A program made the translations under genes and the position numbers. Below are positions 21,060-31,067 of a DNA stretch of 64,000 nt, piece by piece. The notes beneath the pieces were generated by a model that saw only the letters and a program-made list of their open reading frames with translations, was not told where the DNA came from and ran no database searches. How positions within the stretch are numbered: the first letter of the stretch is position 1; every line of letters begins with the position of its first letter. This DNA comes from JAKZVK01 sp965261065 (GTDB taxonomy: Bacteria; Acidobacteriota; Terriglobia; Bryobacterales; UBA6623), in the NCBI GenBank assembly GCA_965261065.1, contig OZ253444.1, forward strand, positions 6,696,001 through 6,760,000, given 5' to 3'.

Positions 21060-21869
21060 GTGGATTTAGCCCTCGAAACTCGCCGGCTTCAGCAAGTGGG
21101 GCTCAACGCGTACGAGTCCCGCGCCTATCTGGTCCTGATCGGACATCCGCGGTTCAAGGCGCTCGAGGTGGCCGGCCGCGCCCGCATCCCTCGCCAGAAG
21201 ATCTATGAAGTCCTCGATAGCTTGATCGAGAAGGGCTTCGTCCAAGTTGTCCAGGGCAAGGCCAAGGAGTACTCCGCGGTCGAGCCCAAGCTGGCGCTCG
21301 AAGGCTATTTGTTCCGCAGGAAGCAGATCTTCGAGAACGAATGGCAAGATCGTCACGGGCTTGCCCACCAAGTGATCGATGACCTCGCCGGTGTCTTCGC
21401 CGACGGCAATCAAGGCCGCGGCACTCTCGATTACCTGAGGATCGTGACCGACACGGGCCAGATCGCCGAGGAGTACCATCGCCTGCTCGTTCAGAGTGAC
21501 GAGGCGTACCTCGAGTTCGCGCGCCCGCCTTATGCTGTGGACCCGGTCCGTGAGCCGATGCTCGGCCCGCTGATCGAGAAGGGAATGCGGTGCCGGCTGC
21601 TGTTTGATAAACAAGCCGCGACGCCGAAGGGCGAGCAGAAGCAACTCAAGGCTCTGGCGAAGGCCGGCGCGGACGTGCGGCTCGCCGACGGGCTGCCGCT
21701 CAAGCTGGCCTTGTTTGACGGCGCCCGCGGCATGATCTCGCTGGACGATCCAGTGGTGAGCCATCCCCGGCTGACCGCGCTGGTGTTCGAGCACCGCAGC
21801 CTGGCGGCGGCGATGGAAAGCCTATTCGACGATTTCTGGAGCCGCGGCGCTCCGCTGCCCTCACGATAG
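21060..21869 (+). CDS. TrmB-family transcriptional regulator
   Basis: 269 aa. The start is GTG 21060, with GGAGG seven bases before it. The N-terminal winged helix-turn-helix (VGLNAYESRAYLVLIGH to KIYEVLDSLIEKGFV) matches TrmB regulators, whose DNA-binding domain reads a DxxxxxYLxL pattern. The C-terminal PLD-like effector domain runs from about residue 110 (YLRIVTDTGQIAEEYHRLL) to the end. TrmB proteins usually sense sugars. No obvious target gene adjoins: an ISKra4 copy lies upstream and repeats plus IS4 lie downstream. Confidence 0.78.
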   Translation: MDLALETRRLQQVGLNAYESRAYLVLIGHPRFKALEVAGRARIPRQKIYEVLDSLIEKGFVQVVQGKAKEYSAVEPKLALEGYLFRRKQIFENEWQDRHGLAHQVIDDLAGVFADGNQGRGTLDYLRIVTDTGQIAEEYHRLLVQSDEAYLEFARPPYAVDPVREPMLGPLIEKGMRCRLLFDKQAATPKGEQKQLKALAKAGADVRLADGLPLKLALFDGARGMISLDDPVVSHPRLTALVFEHRSLAAAMESLFDDFWSRGAPLPSR

Positions 21870-21923
21870 GTTGCTTTGTCGTCTCCAGGGTGGAGGCACC
21901 CGTTTCGAAAGCCTTTGCCGAAA

Positions 21924-21942
21924 TGTAGGGGCATGCCGTGCC
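21924..21942. repeat. Degenerate GGCATGCCGTGCC palindrome
   Basis: TGTAGGGGCATGCCGTGCC, a shortened member of the family at 7855, 10921 and 58277. Confidence 0.5.
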
Positions 21943-22029
21943 TGAAGGGCGATACGAGGGACTTGTGCCTTCCCTTGGTCAGCACCTGACCAACCACGGA
22001 CCTTCCACGGGTAGCCGAGGCCCAAGGAG

Positions 22030-22098
22030 CGAAACCTGTATCGCCCCTTTCAGGGCTCCACCAAGTCAGGGGGATCGGTTTCCTAGGGCTCACGCCCC
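22030..22098 (-). repeat. Multi-hairpin dispersed repeat, left flank of IS4
   Basis: On the minus strand it reads GGGGCGTGAGCCCTAGG, then GGAGCCCTGAAAGGGGCGATACAGG. This matches, in inverted orientation, the sequence right of the IS4 copy (23412-23480), so the IS lies exactly between two outward-facing repeat copies. Confidence 0.7.
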
Positions 22099-23425
22099 AT
22101 AAGCGCTAACTTAGCAGTGACTGTATCTGCGGAACCAGTTTGCGTGACGGCTCGCGCAGGTCGTGGGCGATTTGGTTCCAGTTGCCCATCACTCCCGCTA
22201 AGGACAAGCGGGGCTCGATCGCGTTGCAGATCTGATGAAACTCAAACTGGAACTCACGCCAGCGGCTGGCCGGTCTCTCGCTCCAACGGGTAGCCCCAGG
22301 GGGAAATGTCCTGCCCCTGGCGGCCTAGCTTTTGCCCCAACAGCGACAACAACAGCTTGCCGTAGAGCCACGCTCGTGAGCTGTCCGGATCACGCTTGGG
22401 CAAATGTCCCAACTCCGCCAGCGACTTCAGACGCTTGAAGGCTAACTCGATTTGCCAACGCTGACGATACAACGCCAACACCCTCGCGCTGTCGTACGCC
22501 TCCTCCAGACTCGTCCACACCAACACGTACGCGGCCAACTCCAACGTTTCCTTCCGCACCTGCGCCTGACTGCGCTGGGCGCGTGGCAGGATTTTTTGAC
22601 GTGCCTGTGCCGTTGCCTCCGCGCTCTTGCCGATCGCGCACAGCCGTCCCCCGAGCAAGCCGCTGGCCGTGCGCACCTGGACGCGCCAAGCGACGCTGTG
22701 TCCCGGACGCAGTTTGCGCAGCCTCGGTAACAGCGGCCAACGTCGTCCGCTGGCGTCAAACAAGGGCGTCGAGCCGCTGTTGTACCGCACCACCAAGCCG
22801 ATCTTCTGCGCCGCGGCCCAACTCAACGCTTGCGGATGAATGTAGGCGCGATCGGCCAGCACGATCTCTCCGGGCGCGAGAGCAAAACGATCCAGACGCT
22901 CGCCGTTGCCCGCGCCCGCCGCCGGCGTCAACTCGAAGTAATCGCACTCGAGCGAGGGCAGCCGCAGGCTGTAATGTAGCCGCCACTGGCTGCCGGTTGG
23001 GCCGGGTTCGCAGATCAAGCTGCCGTCGACGAGGCGCACCGGCTCGGCCGCGGCCTCGCCGCCCTGTTCGCGCAGCAGAGCCACGCACAGGAGTCTCCAC
23101 CACTCGCCGGCGGCGCGTAAGCGTTTGAGCAGGGCGACGTCGGAGATCTCGGCCCAGCCGGCGGCTTTGGCGCGCACGACCGTCTCGCGCAGCGAATGGC
23201 CCGGCCCGACGTGCAACAGCAGGGTGCGCAACAAGCCGCTGACCGAGTCGAAGCCGCGCAAACGCCGGACCGCGCCGCTGCTGCGCGCCAGCGCCTCCCA
23301 ATCCGCGGGGAACAAGCGCAGCAAAACGTTCCAGTCTTCGTCGTGGGCCTGTGGCATGTCTCCAGGGTAGACGATGGGTGCATAGGTGTCTACTGGTAAG
23401 TTAGCGCTTATGGGGCGTAAGCCCT
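22085..23425 (-). mobile_element. IS4-family element with 29-bp inverted ends
   Basis: The ends AGGGCTCACGCCCCATAAGC... (22085-22113) and the reverse complement at 23397-23425 agree in 28 of 29 bases. The inner part (ATAAGCGCTAACTTA) is probably the true IS terminus. The outer AGGGCTYACGCCCC belongs to the dispersed repeat seen elsewhere. No direct target duplication is visible. Confidence 0.75.
22254..23357 (-). CDS. IS4-family transposase
   Basis: 367 aa. The start ATG 23357 is preceded by GGAG. DDE residues: first Asp in VRLVDGSLICEPG, second in EIVLADRAYIHP, and the family YREK signature in YRQRWQIELAFKRLKSL (Tyr, Arg, Glu and Lys at the canonical spacing). The frame is open to the end, so the element may be active. 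It is the only IS4 copy in the window. Confidence 0.92.
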   Translation of the reverse strand: MPQAHDEDWNVLLRLFPADWEALARSSGAVRRLRGFDSVSGLLRTLLLHVGPGHSLRETVVRAKAAGWAEISDVALLKRLRAAGEWWRLLCVALLREQGGEAAAEPVRLVDGSLICEPGPTGSQWRLHYSLRLPSLECDYFELTPAAGAGNGERLDRFALAPGEIVLADRAYIHPQALSWAAAQKIGLVVRYNSGSTPLFDASGRRWPLLPRLRKLRPGHSVAWRVQVRTASGLLGGRLCAIGKSAEATAQARQKILPRAQRSQAQVRKETLELAAYVLVWTSLEEAYDSARVLALYRQRWQIELAFKRLKSLAELGHLPKRDPDSSRAWLYGKLLLSLLGQKLGRQGQDISPWGYPLERETGQPLA

Positions 23426-23480
23426 GGTTTGCCGGGGCCCTGCCAATAGGGAGCCCTGAAAGGGCGACACAAACAGGCCC
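23412..23480 (+). repeat. Multi-hairpin dispersed repeat, right flank of IS4
   Basis: GGGGCGTAAGCCCTGG, then GGGAGCCCTGAAAGGGCGACACA. It is the inverted partner of 22030-22098. Confidence 0.7.
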
Positions 23481-23505
23481 GGCCTCACGAGCTGCCGCAC
23501 CCTCG

Positions 23506-25977
23506 GGGCTGGAGGAACGGCGAACCAAGGTCCGCGGCCGCTTCGAGCAGACCGGCTCCAACCGCATCCGCTTCGCCCTCGACGACTACGACCGCACGCT
23601 CGCCCTGGTGATCGACCCCAAGATCGAGATCGGCACCATGTACGGCGGCAGCGGTGACGATGTAATCCGCGATGTCGCCATCGCCGAGGACGGTTCGATC
23701 TGGATCGCGGGCGCCACCAACTCGACGGACTTCCCCGTGCCGCAGGGCGTTACGCCACCGCAAGGCGGCGATTTGGATGCGTTCGTCACACAGCTCGTCG
23801 AGCGCAAGGAGGGAAGTTTCCGCTTCTGGGACATCGAGCTGACCGTCATTTTCGGCGGGAACGGCGACGATGCCGCGACCTCGATCGCCGTTGACGGCGA
23901 CTTGGTTGTGATCGCGGGTGGGACGGAGTCGACGGACTTCCTGCCCGCGTCCGCCGCTCAATCCGCGGCGGTCTCCCCGGAACCAACCGAGGGAAGGGGT
24001 CAGCTACAGAGCGAGTTTCTGCGAGTCAAAGGGTTCGGGAATACTGACGCCATCGACGACGAGCTGGACGATCCAGAAGGCTATGGCTTGACGTTCGACC
24101 TCGAAGAACCTGAATTCGATCCCGACTTCGATCCCTTCCCCCTGGACTTCGTGCCCGACCAGGTGATCAGGCCGCTCGACGTAGTCTGCCTCGCGGGCGT
24201 AACCCCCAACCAAAACCTGCCGACGACCAACGGCACCCAGCCCACTATGGAGCGAGACAACGCCGTCCTGCAGTGCTTCTAGACTGACCCATTGGCCCCC
24301 ACCTTTACCAGTTACTTGGGCAGCAAATCCGGTGTCGGCGTGCTCGGCAACGTCGAGGCCGCCATCGGGTTCGACCGGGACGGCAGACCGTTCATCCTCA
24401 CCGCGTTCACGTTCAAGGACTTCACCAACCTGGGAATTCCGTTCACGCAGCAAACCAAGCAGAAATTTCAGGTTCAGGAAATCAAGGGCGTCACCACGCT
24501 CACCGAGATTGAGCACCAGAATAGCCTCGCCAGCGGCGACGCCGTCATAAAAGACGTCTCCCCGCTGCCTCTGGACCCTTTTTTCGACGACCTCCCTGAC
24601 TTTGAGCCCCCTGACGAGGTGATTCTCTTTGACGGTACCGACAACTTCTTCACGGCTGACACGATCGGCACCACAGGCGAGATCGAGGGGAGCAAGGATT
24701 TGGAGGGGGGTTCTAGCGGAGGCAACGCGGTGCTGTTGACCGTGGACGAGTTCCTCAGGTGCGCGGAGCTCGAAGCGATCAACGACGACGGCGACTATTT
24801 CGGTACGAACGTGAACCCAATCATCGTAAAGGATGAAAATGGCGATACGTTGGAAATCATCGGGGTCAACGGGATCACGAACGACGGGACCAACGAAATC
24901 TTCGCCGACGGCTTCGAGAGCGGCGACACGAGCGCTTGGTCCAGTCCTATTCCTCTGACAGGGGCTCCGGTTCCGATCCCTCAAGCGCAGCCCAAGGGCG
25001 CGGGAGCCCCGAGGACAAACCTCTGGACTTGGGTCTTTGGGCGAACGCTACGACAGGAGAGCGTCATCGACGCGGGTATTTTTGTGACCCCTGGGTGCCA
25101 GTTGGACCGCGCCTCGGCGTTGGACCGGGACGGCAACATCATCGTCGTGGGCGTGACCGATACCGAGATCCCCACCTCGCCCGGCGCTATCCAGAGCACG
25201 TACGGGGGCGGCGGCTCGGACGGCTTCATCCTCAAGTGGCAGCCCGAATACCTGACGCTTCCCGCAGAAGGGATTATCGGCGCCGCGGACTTCGGGGCCG
25301 GACCGATCCCGCCCGGGGGGTTCGTGTCTGTCTTCGCACCGCTGGTGGGCCCCGAGCAGATGGTCCCGCTGGAGCTGGATGAGGACGGAAAAGTGCGCGG
25401 AGAGTTGGCGCGAACGCGCGTGCTGTTCGACGGCCGGGAGGGCTCGATCGTCTTCACCAGCCGGACGCAGGCGAACGCCATCGCGCCGTTTGGGATCGCG
25501 GGGCAGGAAACGACGCAGATTCGGATTGAATACCAGGGGCGCATCAGCGAACCGGTCGTCATGCCGGTCGCCCCGACCCGTCCCGCCATCTTTGCCCTGT
25601 CAGGGACCGGCGTGGGCCAGGGCGCGATCTTGAATCAGGACTTTTCCGTCAACGGCGACGGGAACGCCGCGGCTCGCGGCTCGTTCGTCTCGATCTTCAT
25701 GACCGGCGGGGGCGAGACCAACCCTGCGGCTGTGGACGGCGAGTTGGTCGGCTTCGAGGAACCCCTGCCGCGGCTGATCGCCGGGGTCGAGCTGCGGATC
25801 GGCGGCATGGAGGGTACCGTCTTTTACGCCGGGGGCGCGCCGGGGTTGGCGCACGGCGTGGTGCAGGTTACCGGCGAAGTGCCTGGGGGCGCCCCGGTCG
25901 GACCGGACGTGCCGGTTGACGTCACCATCGGCGGCGTCACCAGCCAAGACGGCATTACCATGGCCGTTGGGGAGTGA
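23506..25977 (+). pseudogene. SBBP/TIGR03437-type secreted protein, 5'-truncated and with an internal stop
   Basis: Homologous to the intact neighbour at 27516. The first recognisable sequence (VRGRFEQTGSNRIRFALDDYDRTLALVIDPKIEIGTMYGG) corresponds to about residue 240 of that protein, so signal peptide and N-terminal domain are absent. A single in-frame TAG at 24280-24282 interrupts the gene; translation would otherwise continue in the same frame to 25977. The second part contains NEIFADGFESGDTSAWSS, SBBP-like segments and the C-terminal beta-sandwich (AADFGAGPIPPGGFVSVFAP...). Truncation coincides with the repeat and IS4 insertion upstream. Two shorter products from internal starts cannot be excluded. 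Confidence 0.75.
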
Positions 25978-26163
25978 GGATCCCCTAACTGAGCCGCTGC
26001 CGTGAAGCAGCGCCACCGGAACGGCGCGGACGGTCCGGCGGCCGCCCTGGATCTCTTGGTTCGCCTCGAAGCGTAGAGAAGACCGAACCTACCCAACTTT
26101 CATCGTTTTCTCCTCGCCATTTTTTCTGCAGCCGGGCGCTCTACATGTGGTAGCTTAGAATCC

Positions 26164-27442
26164 GTCACAAAATAACCTTGTCAATCTAGGGTCTTGCGGG
26201 GAAGGAGCGTGTAGTTCCACTCCCCGTGAAACTTGTCTCGGCGCAGCTTGAGGGCCGCCATCTGCTGGTGGGTGATCTTGATGCCGGTCGGATAACTGCC
26301 CGTGTCGAGTTCGGCATGGACTTGCAATCCCGTTCGCGTCGTCGTCGCGGCGATCAGATTCACGATCACCTCATGGCTGATCAGCGGCTTGCCGCGCCAG
26401 TTCTGACTGATGTAGGAAAACAGCCGGTGCTCAATCTTGTTCCACTTGCTGGTGCCGGGCGGGAAGTGACACACCGCGATCCGCAGCCCGGTTTCGTCCG
26501 CCAGCTTCTGCAATTCCAGCTTCCACAGCCGCGGACGCGAGCCATTGCTGCCGCCCGCGTCGGCGGTGATCAGCAAGCGCTTCGCCTGCGGATAAGCGGC
26601 CTGTCCCATCGAGCGCCACCAGCGGCGGATCGTCTCGACCGCAAACGCCGCCGTGTCATGATCCACCCCGACGCTGACCCAACCCCGGTTGCGCGCCATG
26701 TCATAGACCCCGTAGGGCGTGGCTCGGCCCAGTTCGGGAATCGGAAAATCATGCACCCGCACCTTCTCCGGATCACCCTTCGGCCGTAGCTCCCGCCCGT
26801 TGTTTTTGAAGTCTCCCACCAGTTCCCGCTTCTTCGTGTCGACCGAGATGGCGGGCTGGCGGTGAGCCAAAAAACGCTTCACCTTGCGGTTAATCTGTTC
26901 AAACTGAGCGTTGCGGTCGGGATGCTTCGTTCCTTCTTTCGTCTTGCGGTTGGCTTGCAGGCGGTAACCCAGCTGGTGCAGCAGCTCGGCCACCATGTGA
27001 TGACTCGTTGGGTGGCCCCTCCGTTCGAGTTCGGCGGCTAGCTTGCGGACACTTTTCAACGTCCAGCGCAGGGGGGATTCCGGATCGCCGCGCGTGAGTG
27101 GCTCGACCAGCCGCTCCAGCTCGCTCTTGAGAGTGGGGTCTTTCGTGACGCTTCGCTTGCGTCCGCCGCCCCGACGCCGGATGCGGCCGGGCGGAGGCCC
27201 AGCGGGCTCGGTTAACTCCTGGCGGCCACGGGCAATGACTTGCCGTGAGACCCCGGTCGCTCGGGCCACTGCCGAGATGCCGCCGCGCCCCAGGGCCAAG
27301 CTTTCCGCGGCCACCAGCAGCCGCCGCGAACGTTCATCGAGCACCCCTCGCAGCGCCTCATAACGACGCTTGATGGCTGCCGGCTCGCTCACCCTTCCAG
27401 AGTAAGTGAAAACAATTCTAGATGCAAATGTTATTTTGTGAC
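26164..27442 (-). mobile_element. ISAzo13-family element
   Basis: The ends are inverted GTCACAAAATAAC (26164-26176 and 27430-27442), with weaker similarity continuing to ATCTAG inside. Length 1279 bp. It sits between the broken and intact SBBP paralogues, only 73 bp before the start of the intact one. No clear target duplication is seen. Confidence 0.85.
26181..27392 (-). CDS. ISAzo13-family transposase
   Basis: 403 aa from GTG 27392 (VSEPAAIKRRYEALRG); the in-frame extension upstream would run through the element end. An N-terminal helix-turn-helix (ISAVARATGVSRQVIARGRQEL) is followed by a Gly/Arg-rich linker. The DDE core has PAISVDTKKRELVG (Asp), LLITADAGGSNG (Asp) and WNKIEHRLFSYI (Glu). 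The sequence is of the Rhodopirellula-transposase type. Intact. Confidence 0.92.
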   Translation of the reverse strand: MSEPAAIKRRYEALRGVLDERSRRLLVAAESLALGRGGISAVARATGVSRQVIARGRQELTEPAGPPPGRIRRRGGGRKRSVTKDPTLKSELERLVEPLTRGDPESPLRWTLKSVRKLAAELERRGHPTSHHMVAELLHQLGYRLQANRKTKEGTKHPDRNAQFEQINRKVKRFLAHRQPAISVDTKKRELVGDFKNNGRELRPKGDPEKVRVHDFPIPELGRATPYGVYDMARNRGWVSVGVDHDTAAFAVETIRRWWRSMGQAAYPQAKRLLITADAGGSNGSRPRLWKLELQKLADETGLRIAVCHFPPGTSKWNKIEHRLFSYISQNWRGKPLISHEVIVNLIAATTTRTGLQVHAELDTGSYPTGIKITHQQMAALKLRRDKFHGEWNYTLLPRKTLD

Positions 27443-27515
27443 AGTTTCTTAGTCCCCAGCGGCAGGCACCGCGGAGACCGGCCGAGGGCCGACTTGAACA
27501 AGGGGAGGACTTCAC

Positions 27516-30500
27516 GTGACCACATCATTCTGGATTCGTTCGCGGCAGCTCATTTCGATCGTAGTCTCGGGTTTGTTGGTTTACCCCTTGTCGGGCGGTG
27601 TGCCGACGTTGAAGCCCGACTCAATCCCGACGTTCGTGGTCGAGCGGACGAAGAAACCGGCCTCGGCCGGCACTAGGCCCGCGGTTCGCTTCGAGCAGAA
27701 TCTCGGGCAGTTCGACGAGCAGGTCGACTTCGTCGCGCGGCTTGACGGCTACTCGTTGGCCTTGGCGCCCGACCGGCTGCGAATGCGCCTCGACGGCGAA
27801 AGCCCGGACACCGTAATGCGCCTCGTGGAGGCGAACCCATCCGCGGTAGGCAAGGGCGAAGAGTTGCTGGCCGACCGAACACATTACTTCCTGGGCAACG
27901 ACCCGTCGAAGTGGCAAAAGAACGTGCCTCACTTCGGCAAGGTTCGGTACGAGCAGGTATACCCGGGTATCGACCTGGTCTACTACGACAAGCAGGGCCA
28001 ACTCGAATACGACTTCGTGGTGGCGCCCGGAGCGGACCCGTCGGTGATCGAGCTGGCATTCGAGAATGTCGAGGACGTAGCCATCGAGGACGGTGCGTTG
28101 GTTCTGCGGACGCCCACCGGAGAGGTGCGGCAGCAGCGGCCGGTGGTCTATCAGCAAGACGAAACCAGGCCGACGTCGAGCGCCGTGCTGCGTCCCGGGC
28201 CCGCCCGAAACAGCCCTGCGGGAAGGAGTGAAGTGGACGGGCGGTTCGAGAAGACCGGCCCCAGCAGCATCCGCTTCTCGTTGGGTGAGTACGACCCGAC
28301 GCAGCCGCTGGTGATCGACCCGATCGTTGAGATCTCGACCTTGCTGGGCGGGGCGGGCGCCGACACTCCCGTGCAGGTGAAGGTCGACCAGAAGGGAGCG
28401 GTTTGGGTTCTGGGCTCGACGAACTCGCACGATTTCACGGGTGGCGACTCCGCGGCGCTGAAGGGAGGCGGATCGAACGACACCAATATCTTCCTCAGCG
28501 AGCTGACGGAAGGGCGAGATGGCCAGGGCCAGCCCTTCTGGTCGGTGGAGACGTTCTTCTTTGGCGGCAGCGGCGACGACTTCCCGTTCTCCTTCGAGTT
28601 CGATCCCGAGGTAGGCTCGGACCAGATCCTCGTTGCCGGTGAGACCTTTTCGACAGACTTCGTTGGATCGACCCTTCCACAGCCGGAGATGCCTCAGGGC
28701 TTTCTCTTCGGGCTGACGCGGATCCCTGCCGGGGAACCCTTGACCCCCGAGAAGGGTCATGACCCATCTCCCAGCGAGAGGTTCGATGAGTTCCTGTTTT
28801 TCAAGTACTTCGGATATGACCTTAATGACATCTTTGTGTTTGATTGCGGAGACCTGAGAATTCGTCTCTTTGAGGGAACAGCGCGGTTCTTCAGTGACAG
28901 ATTCGACATCTCCAGTGGCTTCAATACCAGCAGCAGTGGCACCGATGTCGGGATCGAGGTAGAGAACGCAAGTGGCGGCTTCAACGAGTTGTTTCTCGGG
29001 ACTGAATCTGGTAATACGGTCATCAAAGACGTGAGCCGCCCGATCCTACAGGAGGACGGTAGCAAGCTTTTCTATGTGTTGATGGAGCACGGATTCTCCA
29101 GCAAGTTCGCCGAGGTCAACTGCATCGAGATCGCGCCGAATGGCGACATGCGTGTCGTCAAGTCAGCCACCTACGCCAGCAACGCAAGCGATTTAGCCCG
29201 GGAAGGGTTCAAGGCACTGACCTCTACCAGAAGCGAGGACGACGACGAAGGAGACGACAAGGGTCTGGTGGGTGCTACGGCCTTCAAAGCGGTCAATACC
29301 GACGGAACGGAAATATTTGGGGGCAGTCCGGATCTCGGCGGCGATCTCACCGTGTTCCCCTTGCAGCCGGGCAACATTATCAACGAAGGTCCCGCGGCGG
29401 CTCTGAGCGTCAGTTCCCGCGTGGAGGGAAAGGGCGGCGGGCAGGCGAACCCCTTCGGCACCAATGGCGTCCTGGTCACCCTCGGTGATGACTTGCGGCC
29501 TACGCTGGCGCGCTCCATCGTCGGCTCGGGGACCGACCGCATCGTCGCGATTGAACGGTTCGACGACCAACTCAGGATGGCGGGTGACACGGACTCGACC
29601 GATCTTGGCTTGCCTTTTCGTCGTTTCGGCGATGAGTTGACCGTTGCCCTTGAGGAGAGTAGCGCATCGGTCAAAGGAGGCGTGGCCCCGGATACGGACG
29701 TTCTGGTCTGGTTCTACGAACCGGAGGAGGATCTCACGATCGACGCCGGCGTGTTCGGCGGACCGTCGGACGAAACCGTCATCGATGCCGCGCTCGACCT
29801 TGGGGGGAACCTGGTCATTGTCGGTACCACCGACGGCCCCTATCCCACGACCCCGGGCGCGCCGATGGCCGCCTTCGCGGGTGGCGGGACCGACGTGTTT
29901 GTCGTGAAAGTCAAGCCCTTCACCGTTATCCCCAACGGCGTTCTCAATGCCGCCAGTCTGATCCAGGAGGGAGACCCGCTGCACCCGACCGCACCAGGCT
30001 CGATCGTTTCCGTCTTCGGGAATTTCGCCTGGGTCTCGGCGAGCGCGAGCACGGTCCCGTTGTCCACCGAGCTAGGCGACGTGATGGTGACCTTCGACGG
30101 TATCCCGGCCGCCCTGTTCGCCGTGATTTACGGCAGGGACTTCGGCTTGCCGTTCGATCAGATCAACGCCCAGATGCCGTGGGGCGTGAATACGGCCGAC
30201 GGCGTGATCGACGTGGTCGTGATCCATGACGATGTCGCGACGGCCCCGGAACAGCTAGATATCGCGCCGGTTTCGCCAGGGATCTTCACGTTCGAGTTCG
30301 GGGGTGGCCCGGCCATCGTGCAGAACTTCAAGTTTGAGGACAACGACGTAATCGACGGCTCGTTCGCTCAGGCGCCCGGGGCGATCCCCGGTCTGGTGAC
30401 CCAAGCGGCGCCGGTGGGCGGGGCGATCATCATCTTCGCGAACGGGTTGGGCGAGGTGGACGCGCCGATTGGCGACGGGGAAGCGGGGCTGCGCAACGTC

Positions 30501-30704
30501 ATCGGGAACGTTCGGGTCTTGATCGACGGCGTTGAGGCGCTGTTGATCGGTGGCCCCGTGCTGCACCAGACCCTGGTGGCGTTGAATCAAGTCAACGCCT
30601 TCGTCCCCGGCGTTGAGCCGGGGGATCAGAAGTCGTTACAGATTGAAGTCAACGGCGTGTTGAGCCGGCCGGATGTGTTTATTGCGGTGCGGCCGGCTCC
30701 GTGA
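27516..30704 (+). CDS. Large secreted SBBP-type protein with TIGR03437-like C-terminus
   Basis: 1062 aa from GTG 27516, with AGGGGAGG seven bases upstream. A signal peptide covers residues 1-30. Residues 50-270 form the N-terminal domain typical of these proteins (VRFEQNLGQFDEQVDFVARLDGYSL; YPGIDLVYYDKQGQLEYDFVV; LVIDPIVEISTLLGG). The middle carries degenerate beta-propeller repeats (VWVLGSTNSHDF, ILVAGETFSTDF, RMAGDTDSTDL). From about residue 800 comes the acidobacterial C-terminal domain (NGVLNAASLIQEG...PGSIVSVFG, then FANGLGEVDAP). Its function is unknown; a cell-surface or secreted adhesin-like role is likely. The ISAzo13 copy directly upstream may supply or remove its promoter. Confidence 0.8.
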   Translation: MTTSFWIRSRQLISIVVSGLLVYPLSGGVPTLKPDSIPTFVVERTKKPASAGTRPAVRFEQNLGQFDEQVDFVARLDGYSLALAPDRLRMRLDGESPDTVMRLVEANPSAVGKGEELLADRTHYFLGNDPSKWQKNVPHFGKVRYEQVYPGIDLVYYDKQGQLEYDFVVAPGADPSVIELAFENVEDVAIEDGALVLRTPTGEVRQQRPVVYQQDETRPTSSAVLRPGPARNSPAGRSEVDGRFEKTGPSSIRFSLGEYDPTQPLVIDPIVEISTLLGGAGADTPVQVKVDQKGAVWVLGSTNSHDFTGGDSAALKGGGSNDTNIFLSELTEGRDGQGQPFWSVETFFFGGSGDDFPFSFEFDPEVGSDQILVAGETFSTDFVGSTLPQPEMPQGFLFGLTRIPAGEPLTPEKGHDPSPSERFDEFLFFKYFGYDLNDIFVFDCGDLRIRLFEGTARFFSDRFDISSGFNTSSSGTDVGIEVENASGGFNELFLGTESGNTVIKDVSRPILQEDGSKLFYVLMEHGFSSKFAEVNCIEIAPNGDMRVVKSATYASNASDLAREGFKALTSTRSEDDDEGDDKGLVGATAFKAVNTDGTEIFGGSPDLGGDLTVFPLQPGNIINEGPAAALSVSSRVEGKGGGQANPFGTNGVLVTLGDDLRPTLARSIVGSGTDRIVAIERFDDQLRMAGDTDSTDLGLPFRRFGDELTVALEESSASVKGGVAPDTDVLVWFYEPEEDLTIDAGVFGGPSDETVIDAALDLGGNLVIVGTTDGPYPTTPGAPMAAFAGGGTDVFVVKVKPFTVIPNGVLNAASLIQEGDPLHPTAPGSIVSVFGNFAWVSASASTVPLSTELGDVMVTFDGIPAALFAVIYGRDFGLPFDQINAQMPWGVNTADGVIDVVVIHDDVATAPEQLDIAPVSPGIFTFEFGGGPAIVQNFKFEDNDVIDGSFAQAPGAIPGLVTQAAPVGGAIIIFANGLGEVDAPIGDGEAGLRNVIGNVRVLIDGVEALLIGGPVLHQTLVALNQVNAFVPGVEPGDQKSLQIEVNGVLSRPDVFIAVRPAP

Positions 30705-30719
30705 GGGGCGTGGCACGCG

Positions 30720-30770
30720 CCTCCTGGCGGGCAGCGTCGGCCTCCTGGCGGGCAGCGTCGGCCTCCTGGC
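30720..30770 (+). repeat. 21-bp tandem repeat, 2.4 copies
   Basis: The unit CCTCCTGGCGGGCAGCGTCGG is exact at 30720-30740 and 30741-30761, with a third start CCTCCTGGC at 30762-30770. Confidence 0.9.
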
Positions 30771-31025
30771 CGACGTAGACTAACTTGTTTTCCTCCAAGC
30801 GACCTCCCCAGCCTTAGGGGAAGAAGAGCCCGGCAGGGATGCCGGGCCTGCCGGCCAGGAGGCCCGCGCCACCGAGGCTGGACACCATCAGCGTGTGAAG
30901 CGGATGGCTTCGCACGGGGCCGGGCCTTACCCTCTGCCGTCTCGGCCGAATCTCATACGTAGGTCAATTCCGACTTGAACGCACGAGGGTTCGCATCGAC
31001 CGGCGGGCAGGAGTGGCTGTCGCGT

Positions 31026-31053
31026 TGGGGCGGACGCAGCGGTCCGCCCCTAC
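31026..31053. repeat. Dispersed palindrome, GGGGCGGAC...GTCCGCCCC type
   Basis: GGGGCGGACGCAGCGGTCCGCCCC followed by TAC, just after the plsX 3' end. It could also serve as a transcription stop hairpin for plsX and the SBBP gene, which converge here. Confidence 0.7.
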
Positions 31054-31067
31054 AAAATGGGCGGGCG

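Larger units (their letters stand above)
30705..31067. other. Intergenic region with repeats, no gene
   Basis: It contains a 21-bp tandem repeat (30720-30770), a GCCCGGCAGGGATGCCGGGC hairpin near 30829, a reverse-complement echo of the tandem unit (GCCAGGAGGCCCGCGCC, about 30853), and the GGGCGGAC palindrome at 31026. Confidence 0.7.

Noticed and set aside
30720..30770. Possible CRISPR array
   Set aside because: Only 2.4 exact tandem units with no spacers. No other regularly spaced repeats or cas genes occur in the window.
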